Part shown: in pieces, positions 1 to 11,300 of the stretch | Position numbering within the stretch: position 1 is the stretch's first letter | Layout: every line of letters starts with the position of its first letter | Origin: Branchinecta lynchi | Taxonomy: Eukaryota > Arthropoda > Branchiopoda > Anostraca > Branchinectidae | Direction: 5' to 3' | DNA: 64,000 nucleotides | NCBI GenBank assembly: GCA_023053575.1 | Contig: JAKZAP010000009.1 | Span: 21,743,869-21,807,868 of the forward strand | Notes under the pieces: model-generated | What the model was told of the DNA's origin: nothing | The model's database searches: none | Seen by the model: the letters and a program-made list of their open reading frames with translations, nothing else | Program-made: the position numbers and the translations under genes

Positions 1-9
1 ACTTAGCAA

Positions 10-220
10 GGTCGTGTGATTGAGGACCCAACATAGGGTTTGATTGTCCCTACCCTAAGCCGTTTTATCAATCTAAACGCGACCGGCGCCTCGCTGGCCG
101 CTCGGCTGTATATATATATGTATTTAAATATACACTCACCGATAGGAATAAACTACAAATCTTCGTTTTCTGAGGTAAAATAGATCAAATGGGTGTGACA
201 TCTCGCTTGTATAGAGAGAT
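10..220. repeat. dispersed repeat, copy 1 (pairs with 38640-38815)
   Basis: Shares GTGATTGAG, GGTTTGATTG, GCTCGGCTGTATA, CACCGATAGGAAT and GGGTGTGAC in order with 38640-38815, just downstream of PWP1. Nothing coding is evident. Confidence 0.6.
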
Positions 221-732
221 TGCACCATACCCGACGAAAACGGACGGGATCGTAACGAAAAAATTTAACATTAGGAAGTATAGGACTTTCAACTTTGAAA
301 TTAAATTATCGGCGTTTTATCACTCCTTCTGAGCCAGGAATTTGCTGGAAATATTAATTGGGCTATTCCTTAACCGTATTTTTCTATTTTTGCAAAAGAG
401 TTTCCATGGAAGTAAGAGTTTGAAGGCGTCAAAGTTTGTAAACAAAGACGGAGTCTCGTCCTATTGGTCAATTATGACACATTTTTTCAAATCCGCGTCA
501 TCGTCGACCAATAGGATTCGAGACTCCGTTTTTGTGTTCAAACTCCCTAACTCAGAATGATAATAAGACGCCGATAATTTAATTTCAAAGTTGAAAGTCC
601 TATACCTCCCAATGTTAAATTGTTTTGTTATGATCCCGTGATGATGGAGTAGCAATATCCGTTTTCATCGGGTGGAGTGCAATCTGTCTATACTCTAAAT
701 ACTCTTTCAAACAAATTTGGAGCTAAGATAAT

Positions 733-1026
733 GAGCGTGTTCCACCCTTCTAACGATAGTTACTATTTCCGTTCCATCCTCACGAAAAGTTACTACGCTG
801 ACCGTTCCAACCTTGTCGGAATAGTAACTAATAGTTACTATTTGCTTACCATGCTCGGGAGCGTAGTAAGCGTAGTTACTACGCATCTCTGTAACGTGAT
901 TGGTCGGATTCGCCCCTGGCGTGAGATCCTGCTGGAAATAGAAAAATCGTTCCAGCCTTGACGGCAAAAAGCCAGAATTCGTGACATCATTCGTAGTAAC
1001 TACGGTAAGTAGGGTGGAACACGCTC
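733..1026. mobile_element. MITE family A, Harbinger-like
   Basis: Terminal inverted repeats GAGCGTGTTCCACCCT / AGGGTGGAACACGCTC, flanked by the 3-bp duplication AAT (730-732 and 1027-1029). The interior is a string of smaller palindromes of GTAGTAAC/GTTACTAC. Full copies recur at 1892, 13002, 61777 and 62502, with a remnant at 34640. The 3-bp duplication suggests the PIF/Harbinger superfamily. Confidence 0.8.
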
Positions 1027-1530
1027 AATGTGTTGTCCTCAGATGGAACACCAATTCCCCCTCTCCTCCCGTCTTACGTGCGTCGGTCCGAGAGGAATAC
1101 TGCCAATCAGTTTTCTCCGTATCCCGCTAATTCTTCTTGCCCGTTGTAGTTTCATCCCATTATTTATTTCTGGTCATTTCTTGTAACTTGATTGATTGAT
1201 TGTATGGAATTATGATATAATTTAGTTTAAACCAATCAAAAAGGAACAATAAGACTAGAACCGAACACCGGTGAGGAAAACCAGAGACAGCCCAGAGTGC
1301 AACGAACGCAGCTATTTTTTTTTGAATGTCGACGACGCGACGGTTAAAAAAAAAAATCGGCGCGGCTTTGGGATCTAGTTGTCCGTGTGAGAGCATGGTT
1401 AATGCCATTTTCTATTTAAAATAAACCACTTTTACTAATAGGTTTTAGTTATCCTTTAAACCAATTGGAATGGGCACATAATTAATTGTGACCCCAGATA
1501 TTTCTTTTACTAACTGCGAGTTTTTCATTA
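1027..1530. other. non-genic stretch with a repeat fragment
   Basis: No gene seen. A segment around 1255-1320 (CACCGGTGAGG ... AGAGACAGCCC ... GCAACGAACGCAGCTAT) is shared with 8600-8665. Confidence 0.5.
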
Positions 1531-1852
1531 GTTGTGTTTTTGCAGATACCATGGTATCTGATACCCCTGTCAAAAGGAGTTTTCGCAGTTACTGTCGTAT
1601 CTGGCCAGATACCGTGGTAACTGATCATGGTATCTGAAAAATTCATCCCAATTCCATCATCACTAACGGAAGAGTCTAGTTTTTATCAAATTGGTGGAAA
1701 AGATTTTGTGCCACTCTAGATCTCAGTGGATATCAGTATGTCGTTTTGGATGATTTTTAAAAGCGTAAATCCGAAAAATTTTGTTTTGGTAGAGCAAAAA
1801 CGACTAGTTGCAGATCCATTTACCGTGGTAACAGATACTGAACGCAACTATT
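1531..1852. mobile_element. MITE family B
   Basis: Rich in inverted GATACCATGGTATCTG and GTGGTAACTG motifs, beginning with TTTTTGCAGATACC. It resembles 7949-8356 and 54781-55163, which have the same ends and an interior with GCAAAAACGACTA. Superfamily not determined. Confidence 0.6.
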
Positions 1853-1891
1853 GTATCATAAAGGCAGGCCTTAAGGGCCAGTGGTGACTAT

Positions 1892-2196
1892 GAGCGTGTT
1901 CCACACTTCTAACAATAGTAACTATTACTTACTATTTTCGTTCCATCCTCTTAAAAAGTTACTACGCTGACCGTTCCAACCTTCTCGAAATAGTAACTAA
2001 TAGTAAATATTTGCTTACCACTCTAGGGAGAGTAGTAAGCGTGGTAACTACACATCTCTGTAACGTGATTGGTTGGATTCGCCCGTGTCATTATATTCTG
2101 CTGGAAAATAGAAAAATTGTTCCAGCCTTTACTGCAAAAAGCCAGAATTCGTTACGCCATGCGTAGTAACTACGGTAGGTAGGTTGGAACACGCTC
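1892..2196. mobile_element. MITE family A copy
   Basis: Ends GAGCGTGTTCCAC / GTTGGAACACGCTC with a perfect TAT duplication (1889-1891, 2197-2199). Confidence 0.8.
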
Positions 2197-2257
2197 TATG
2201 TGTTAGTTACATGTTTCAGTGTAAAATGAGGTTAAAAATATCTCATATTTATTTCAG

Positions 2258-2373
2258 TGATTTAGAAGAGGAAGAGGGTGAAGAGGGTCGTTCAAAAGAT
2301 GTTTCTACTGCCAAAGATGATGATGACGATATTGATGCCAAGTATAACATGGATGACTATGACGAGGAAGAAG
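2258..2373 (+). CDS. PWP1: PWP1 exon a (acidic region)
   Basis: Acceptor ATTTCAG ends at 2257 and donor GTATAA starts at 2374. It enters at codon position 3 and leaves in phase 1. It encodes an acidic stretch (LEEEEGEEG ... DDDDDID ... YNMDDYDEE), like the acidic region of PWP1 that contains the KYDEE-type motif. A MITE begins 12 bp downstream of the donor. Confidence 0.85.
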
Positions 2374-5300
2374 GTATAAGGCTTTGGTAGCGTTTCAGTG
2401 AAGTTCTTACAAGTTACGATGATAAGAGGAGGGGCGAGCGCCGTATTGTGGTAGTAGTTATCACGCTCTCTGGAACGAAAATACGTCATCACTCTTACGG
2501 GAGTTCCTGCAGAACCGTTAGTTATTATCACTTATGATGGTCGTGAGCATCATAAGTGTAAGGAACGAAAATAATAAGTGGGAGGAGCCAATTTACTTAT
2601 TACGGCGGGTTCTGGTACGGCAATTATAACACGAATAGTAACGATCGTAACTAATAATAAGTCGCTGGAACGCTACCTTTGACAAAATATCTGCCATGCT
2701 ATAAATACATATTAATAATAATAATGGAATGCATAAAATATGGAATTGCCCGGACAAAAATTCTTTCTCTTTCAACAAAATAACTCGTATTAATCTTATA
2801 TTATATACATATATTCAGTGTTTAAAATGGGGCCGAGCTAACGAGTTCATGTCCCTGACGGCCCCCCAGTGATTAAAATATATTGTCACGAAGTATTTTA
2901 GAAATTAAAGAACCTGAACCTAAACCTGGTGATTTCATTCTTCAATTAATCAATCAATTTTTTTCAACTGTAATAGCACGGGGCTGACACGGGCGGGAAT
3001 TGGAAAAAAAAACACTCATTAACAATACAATAAAACACAAAATAAGAAACAAAATAAATACGAAACTTTTTATTCTTTTTTATCTTTCACCTTATCTCTT
3101 GGTGCAGTTCGTAGATATCAGTCCATCAATCAGTCAATTTTATTTTCAACCCTAATAGCACATGGGCCGGAAAAATAAACACATATAGGCATATAAATAA
3201 ACCATATAGGCATGGGTGGTCTATCATGGTTCAAGACCAGACCTGTTCTACGTAATAAATCCAAAACCATATCTCTGGATAGTCAGGGTCCAGACTGCTA
3301 GCCAGCGGTCGGTACGGCTTCGTTCCTGCAGTCTTTTTGCCGAGGGAAGCAGGCAAGCTCAGCGGTTATTTCCGGTATGGCGAACATTGGCACGGGCCAG
3401 ATCAAAATAACACTAGGGTAGCGCCAAGACCTATGCTTTCCATGCTTTGCAAACGGGCCATACTCGTAGCGCCGCCCACTACGCTTGTAGCATTTAAAGC
3501 GAGAGAAACTTGCGGTTTTAGAAATTTCTAGGACAGCAAAGGTGGGGTCTGCACACAGCATGAAAACAATGGAGGCTGTATCATTTTTTTTCACAATTTT
3601 CGAAATATGAAGTTATCGGAGCCAGCTCCGGTGAATGACTTAATGAGTTTCGGTAGCGACGTCCTCTATCGCCAGTGGTGCTAGTATCGCTGCTATTAGA
3701 GTGTGTGTCAATTTTGTCAAGTCTTAGCGCTACTCTCTAGTGTTATTTTGCTCCGGCACGGACTGAGTAAAAGGCAAAAAACGTGAAATTTTACTAATTT
3801 TTGATGTGACGAATGAGGGGAGAAGACTAGAGCGAAATAACACCAGAGAGTAGCGCTAAGGCTACTACTCCAGAGGAGCGTTACATAAACAAAATAGTGT
3901 CTACCTCGTTAATCGCTTGATAAAAACATAGATAGGAGGGAGGTGTAACCAAGGTTTAGCCAGCTCCCTGGTGAAAGTATACCTTGGCTACAACTTTATT
4001 AGTTTAGCTATTTTATTTAATTGTTTACTTTTTATTTATTTATTTACAACCCATCAACTGGCCGAGGCCAAAAAAGACGGAGTATAGAAAAATACAAAAA
4101 ATAAATCAACAGGTAAACAGAGTAAACTTAAATACAAAAGAACAACAAAATCAGACTAAGCTTGAGTGAAATCCGTTTCAAGGGACTCGGCATTAGTAGT
4201 TTGTAGACCTCGTAAACTCGATCACTTTCAGACAGAGTAGGCTGTAAGCAGGGTGTTTGGCACTCCCACAATTTGCGCACTTCAAGGAGTTTGAGGTGCA
4301 CGCAAGGGTGGATTCGTGGCTCCCACCACACTTCGAGCATTTGACGTTGTTCATGCAGTCAGAGGCTAAGTGACCGAACTCTTGGCACTTGTAACAACGT
4401 GATTTTCGGTTTTTTTTTTCTTGATTAGCTAATTATCCCTCTAGGATGATGTGCGAGGGATAAATATAAATTCGGATATTTCGGTTGCACTTCCGGCAAA
4501 CCGTCCTCAGCGAAAAACAAAACAAAACTAAATCATAAAATCCACTACAATCACAACACATTTTATCTTTCGTTATTTTATTTTTATCTGCATCCGCACC
4601 GTTTTCTTCTGGTTTTTAGTTACATCTCGTCTTATTGTCTGTTGGTTCCGCATCGTTCTCCTGTTGTGATTGTGGTGGATTTTATAATTTAGTTTTGTTT
4701 TGTTTTCCGCTGAGGACGGTTTGCCGGAAGTGCAACCGAAATACCCGAATTTATATTTATCCCTCGCACATCATCCTAGAGGGATAATTAGCTGATCAAG
4801 AAAAAAACCCGAAAATCACGGTTTTCTATTTCTTTCGTAATGAATGGTCAGCTTGGCTTCAAACCTTATATACTTGTAACACCGCTTTGGGGCGTAGAAG
4901 TACTTGAATATTCGGAAGTAGTCGTAGTCAATATGAAAGCCCTCTTTCAAATTTCTCTCGAGATCTTCTTGGGTTTCAGAATAAATTTTGGCGGCGAGGG
5001 ACTTGCCGATCCTTGTTACACGAGTACAGCCAACCACGGTCTGTTGCACTTCAAGTTCCGAAACGGATCCAGGAGTTCCTTTACCAACACCGATAAATTT
5101 GTCTTCTTTTATTTCTCCATGGAAATGCTTTGCGATGATTTGTCGCCCGGCTTTCGAGCCAGTCTCCCTGCTGGGGACGTTATGTGAATATTGTTAAATA
5201 TGTATGTTTAAATAATAAAAGAACTTGAACTTGAACTTAAACTTGTGCTGACCACACCTTTTCCAATCACATTGTAGATCAGATGTTGTCCGACTTTGGC

Positions 5301-8300
5301 AATCTGGCCATGTACCACCGGAACGATGACGACCCCATCCTGAAAGCTGCAAAAGAGACTGCGACGGACAGGGACGCCTGGAGTGATGCATCCTCTGATG
5401 AAAATGATGAAGACTATGTATTGAAGGAAACAGATAACTTGATTCTTGTTGGACATGTGGAAGGAGACGAAGCTGTTCTGGAGATCCACGGTAAGCTTTT
5501 GGAAGTCTGCCAGACCATGGATTAATTTGTCGACTCGACAGTGTGAGATAGCTGTTATTCCTTAGTAGTAGTAGAACAGTTTTATTGAAAATAAATATTT
5601 TGTTTTCAGTACGGGGCTTGGGAGGCTGTGCTAACTTGTAGGAGATAAAAAAAAAAAAAACAAGAGAAGAGAGAGTAGGGAGAATGAGACCATGTACCGA
5701 TACCAAAACAGAAAAAATATTAACGAAAAACATTACCTTACGTGACCCCCAAACGACAAAACACAACAAACAAAAAATATATAAACAAACCTGAAAGAAA
5801 AATTTTCAGTTTCGAAGGTATGCCTGCTGAGCAACTCCATACGTAGATCCGACTTAAATTGGTTAAAATTACCTATTTCCTTAATACCTTTACTTAGTTT
5901 ATTCCACAGCTTGGAAGCTCTGTAAATAATGGAGAAGGAAGACCTTAAAGTCTAACTGAAAAGAGCTGAGATAGGGCAATCTACTTACACGTCACGTATT
6001 CACTTAAAGAGGCTCTAAGACTCGATGGAAATGCGTTACTTCCTTGCTCCGCTGTTCACGGATAATCGATTTTCGAATAGTGGAATTTTTCGTGTGATTT
6101 GTGGTACCTCTATGCGCTTTAATCTGTGTTGTATGCCTTACGACAAAGAAATCTGTTTTTTTTTTCTTCAGGCACTAAGCAGTCCTTACCGTACCAAGCT
6201 CACCACTGCCCACTGAACAGCCGCGTTGTTGATATTAAAAATTCCAGCGTCACGGTCGAATTTACGTTGTGGGACGACTGCAGATATTCTGAGCGTGATA
6301 ACTAGAGCAGATAGTGGAAAAAAAAAACTTTCTGCAGCCCCGTATCCAGGAATTTATTTGGGGGGGGGGGGTTGCCTGTGGGTCGGACAAAAGAGTACAA
6401 AAATGACATAGATCAGATGAACAAGCCTATAAAAATGATTATTTGTGTATGTTTCGGGGAGGGGGGGGGGGGGGTTAACCCCCTACTGGATACGGCCTTG
6501 CTTTGCAGAATCCAAATAATTCAATGTAGCCTACTCAGTTAAATGATAGAAAAACAAGTTGGCTTTCAGTTAAACTTTCAAGTATAACCGAATAGGGCTA
6601 AGATCCGTAACTCTAGTAACACTTATTTTTTAATTAAATAGGCATGAAAACCCGATAAAAATGCGTTACTCCGTTTGTCCACTATCCACAGATAATCGAT
6701 TTCATCGAATGAACTTATTCCCTCGGATTTGTGGTACCTCTATATGCTTTTCCCTCTATGCTTGAAATATATAACAACTACAAAGGTAAGCCATTGCAGA
6801 AAAATAATTCATATAACAAAAAGAAATAACTTATCATCACTTCCCTACTCTCATTAGAGGACGTACCTCGCCATTTTCCGAGCTTAGCGTGCATAACACA
6901 TTTAATTGCAGGTTTTCATTGAAATTCAAATTCTCGGCGTCTGGATGAATTTTGGGATGTCGTGCAAGCAGCGCACATTCTGAAGTTATTACGAGAGCCA
7001 CAGGTGAAAAAATATAGAATCTCATAGATGGGTCAAAATATTCAGTGTATTCATATATTAGATTTGAAAAGAATCTGCGTTTTCAGTTAAACTTGAGAAC
7101 TTGCGGGTGTTGTGGGGGGTTGAACCCAAGCTGACTCCGAATCATGTTTGACAGTGTAAAACGGATGCGTCAGCTGAATTTTATTAGAGCTATTATTCTT
7201 TTTGCTTGAGCCTGAAGATGACCCTTGCCAAGAAGGGCCGGAATAAATATTCCTTCAGAGATAACAAAACCGAAGTTGATCAGAATGCAGAAAAAAAACC
7301 TTTCCTTTCATCGTCCCAATCCCAATCTTGCAGTAAAAAACAGCCACCTTGTCAAAAATAAAATCTCAGGACTAGTTTTTTCCTACAGTGGTATTTAAAA
7401 GTAATTAGCCCGAATAAAATATTTAGAGTCGTTAGAAGCTTCAGTTATTTATTGCAGATTTGTTTCCTTCCCCGAAGTTGACTCTGAAGATTGACAGCCT
7501 GACGAGGACCCTTGCCAAGAAGGGCGGAAATATCGCTGCCAAAGTATCATCGCTGACATATCCGTTGTATGCATCATTTGAATATAAAGGCCGAAATATA
7601 GCTCAATAAAATTCAGCTGACGTATCCGTTTTTAATACTGGACTGTTTTGTACTAATTGGCATTACTTTTTGACTAATTTTTTTACTTCTTATTTTAAGT
7701 TTATAATGCCGAGGAAGAAGCCATGTACGTTCACCACGAAATCCTACTACCGGGCGCTCCAATCTGCGTGGAATGGCTGGATTTTGATCCCTCAGATCCT
7801 GCAGCTGGTAAGTCTCCGTAGTCAGCTGGTAAGTCTCCGTAGTCAGCTGGTAAGTCTACGTAGAACAGCTTACCTCTAAAGCTCCGCCCACATAAGTTGC
7901 GTTCTTTGTCACGGGAGTTCTCACCGGGGGTCTCCGATTATTGTTAGAAGGCGTTTTTGCAAACACCACGGTATCTGTTACCACGGTAACTGGATCTGCT
8001 ATTAGTCGTTTTTGCAGATACGGTATCTACGGTTGCTCTGCAAAAACGACAATTGCCCAAATTGCGTTTTTTGAAGTCATCACAAAAGGAAAACTGACAT
8101 CCGGTCACATCTCTAAGTGCCTAACTTTTTCCCACCAATTTGACAAAAATTCATGAAAAAGAGATGACTTTTTCAGACACAACGATCAGTCACTACGGTC
8201 GGACCGTGGTATCTGAATATCAGATACCACGCTAACTGGCTAGACACCACGATAACTGCAAAAACGCCTTTTCACCTTGGTATCAGATACGACGATATTC

Positions 8301-11300
8301 AAAAACGACTTTAGACCGTGTTAGCAGATACCATGGTATCTGCAAAAATGCAACTCTCATAAGGCGTTTTTGCATCCACCTGGTGACTATTCACAGGTCT
8401 TATAACCCCTTTTTGAACTAACTGGTGTCCGGTTTTATCTCACCGGTGCGGACTAACCAGAACGTGCTCGGAAGCCCGGCTTTTCCCGAGAAGTTAGCAA
8501 CTTTTCATCAATTGATGTGTTTCGCGCAAAACCCAGAGTTTATGCCCTTTTTGCACTCACCGGTGACTATTAACCACCGGTAGAAAACGCGTTGCAAGAG
8601 AAGAACCGGTCACCGGTGACAAAGCACTAGAGACAGCCCGGACTGCAACGAACGCAGCTATAATAATTTTTTTTAAATATGAGACCAAAGAAAAATACGC
8701 AATCAATAATATTTTATACAATGTTTGTACAGTAATGTAATATTTGAAACAAATTTTTGCTTTGCGTCCCTCTCCGAAATTCAAACAGGGAGTTATCAGC
8801 AAAATACAAAATTAAGAACTCCACCAAAAAATACATAAAATTGAAACAAGCGCTCGAGCAAGAGCTTTAAATGCTTGCGCGAACCAAATACTAACTCGAC
8901 TCGTGGTATAGATCTTAGTATTATGTTTAGTGCGTGTATATATTTTTCTTTAGTTTCTTTTCTTTTTCTTTATGTACTCAGCTGTTTCCCGTTTGTAAGC
9001 GGGCACAAATAAATATATAATTTAATGATTTAATTCAGTACAGTTTATTGGTAATCCCTCAAAAAACAGTGAACAAATGTTTTGAAAACATTTCAAACAT
9101 CCTGCCCTCTCAGCCCATGAAATTATTAGCCATTTTTTCATTCCTGAACCCGATTAATGTGCTTGTCACTGTGTTCAAATTTTAAGTCTATTTAGTGTGT
9201 TTTTATCTATATGAAAATAATGTTGTCATGTTTATTTACATTGTTTTGTTTAAGTGTTTTAATATGTATATTTTACTTTGTGTATTTTATTCATACTCCG
9301 CTGTTACGCATAAAGCGGGTCACAAATAAATACAAAAAAAGTGGAGGGCGTGTAGCCATAGTGAAGTAGTACAACAGAAGAAGAAAAAAAACAGACAACG
9401 CAAGTAGTAAAATTTTTACTGAACAGAACACAATTAAAATCAGAATTCACTCGAAGGGGGTAGACCACTGGTGGTTTAGATCAGGGGATAAATATTCTTT
9501 GAGCCCAAGCTGACTTTGAAACATCAGGGGTCTCACGAAGAGCGGGGAGGGGGCGCCGCCCCCGAATGTTGTCGTCCAGTCGGTAAAAACTAACCGAGTC
9601 GACGCGAAGCGCCACGATTTTTTTTAAGAACAGTCGATTTTTTTCTTGGAAACAGTCGATTTTTTTTGTAAGAACAGTCGGTTTCTCGTGAAAATAGTTG
9701 ATTTTTTTCTCAAAGTGCACCTGAACAGTGATGAACACACCATGTAGAATGCATTTACAGACATGGCCACGGAGAGCATTATTCTCCTGAGCGTGACGTT
9801 TTCAAAATAGGACTGTTCGTTTCTGGAGGTTCGCACATGCAGACTCCAAGACAAAAAGCGCAATTCATTCAAATCTTGTACAGCGCTGGCCGGACGTATT
9901 GGAATTTCTGCTAAATATACGTTTGGGCTTAATTGGTTAGAAAATATTCCAGAAGAAGGGTTGATTGGAGACATTTGTTCATTTCTAAAATTGTTCGGTA
10001 CTGAAATAAGGACAGATGCAAAATGGAGCAAAAATCAAAGCTTGGAAACACTATTTCGTATTTGGATTGGGTTTTCTGCAGGCAAATTTTAACGGAAGTC
10101 ATACAAATACGGATGAATTTCTCTGCCAAAAAGGAGTAACTGGTCCATGGCGGCAAATGCGTCAAAATTTTGGAATGAACAGTAAACTATTTGGACAATA
10201 AACATTATTTTGACAATAAACAGTTTTATCCAAAATGCTTGTGACGAGGACAGAAAACAGCAATCACATCCAGCCATTCACAAATACCTAATTGCTGTCA
10301 AAGTGCTCCAGCATTAGGGTATACACAGCATTAGTAAGTAAGTAAGTAATTTATTTGTAACCCGCAGTTTGGAAAAGCGGAGTAAATGAAAGAAAATAGA
10401 TAAAAGAGCTGGAAGCTCATATGGCACTTGTAAGGCTTGGTAAAAGGTTGAAAGTAGGAATATCACCGGAATTCCGGACACTCCCTACAGCTCTCCCCCC
10501 CCCCTCGGTACCCGAAATACGGTCCGACTCTGTCACTGATGCACCTAGGACTTGTGCCTCTACTTCCCACCACGTTTCATCCTGTTCGCTCCACTCTATG
10601 CGTGTCACAAGATATCCGGTTCTCCCCTCAGACCCCCCCCCCCAGTTCATCGGATCCGGTCCGGACTTGAAATGGGAAATGCTGAGACATGAGGTCTTTC
10701 AAGAAAACAAGTTTCATTAAGATCCGATTACCCATTCGAAAGTTATGTATGCTACTAATTTCCGGATTCCGCCCTCTCCCCTCCCCCTACGATAGTCAGA
10801 TCGGGCAAGTGACTGTTTCCAAGTTAATCTGGTCGGGTCCCTGAGATGCCTGCCAAGTTTTATCGTCCTAGCCCACCTGGAAGTACATTAACTACGGATC
10901 GCCGAAATTCCAGACCCCCCCCCTCCAACTCCCCCCACAGTGCTCGAATCCGGTCTAGTCCTGTCAGTGATGTATCTAGAGCGTGTGCTTGTTCTTCGCA
11001 CCAAGTTTCATCCCGATCACTCCACTCTGAGAGTTTCACACGATTTCCGGTTCTCCCCTCCGATTATCCCCCCCCCCCCAGATTCGTCGGATCCGGTTCG
11101 GACTTGAAATGAGACACGAGATCTTTCCAGATATCAAGTTTCGTTAAGATCCAATAACATTTTCGAAAGTTATGAATGTCCCTATTTTCCGGATTCCGCC
11201 CCCCCCCTTCCCCCCACGATGGTCGGATCGGGCAAGTGACTATTTCCAAGTTAGTTTGGTCGGGTCCCTCATTCGCCTGCCAAGTTTTATTGCCCTAGCC

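Noticed and set aside
1..2257. First PWP1 exon
   Set aside because: I looked for the conserved N-terminal start; the stretch is mostly MITE sequence and I found no convincing exon, so it is probably upstream.
5194..5769. 191-codon minus-strand frame
   Set aside because: It is antisense to a PWP1 exon and low-complexity intron, with no domain.
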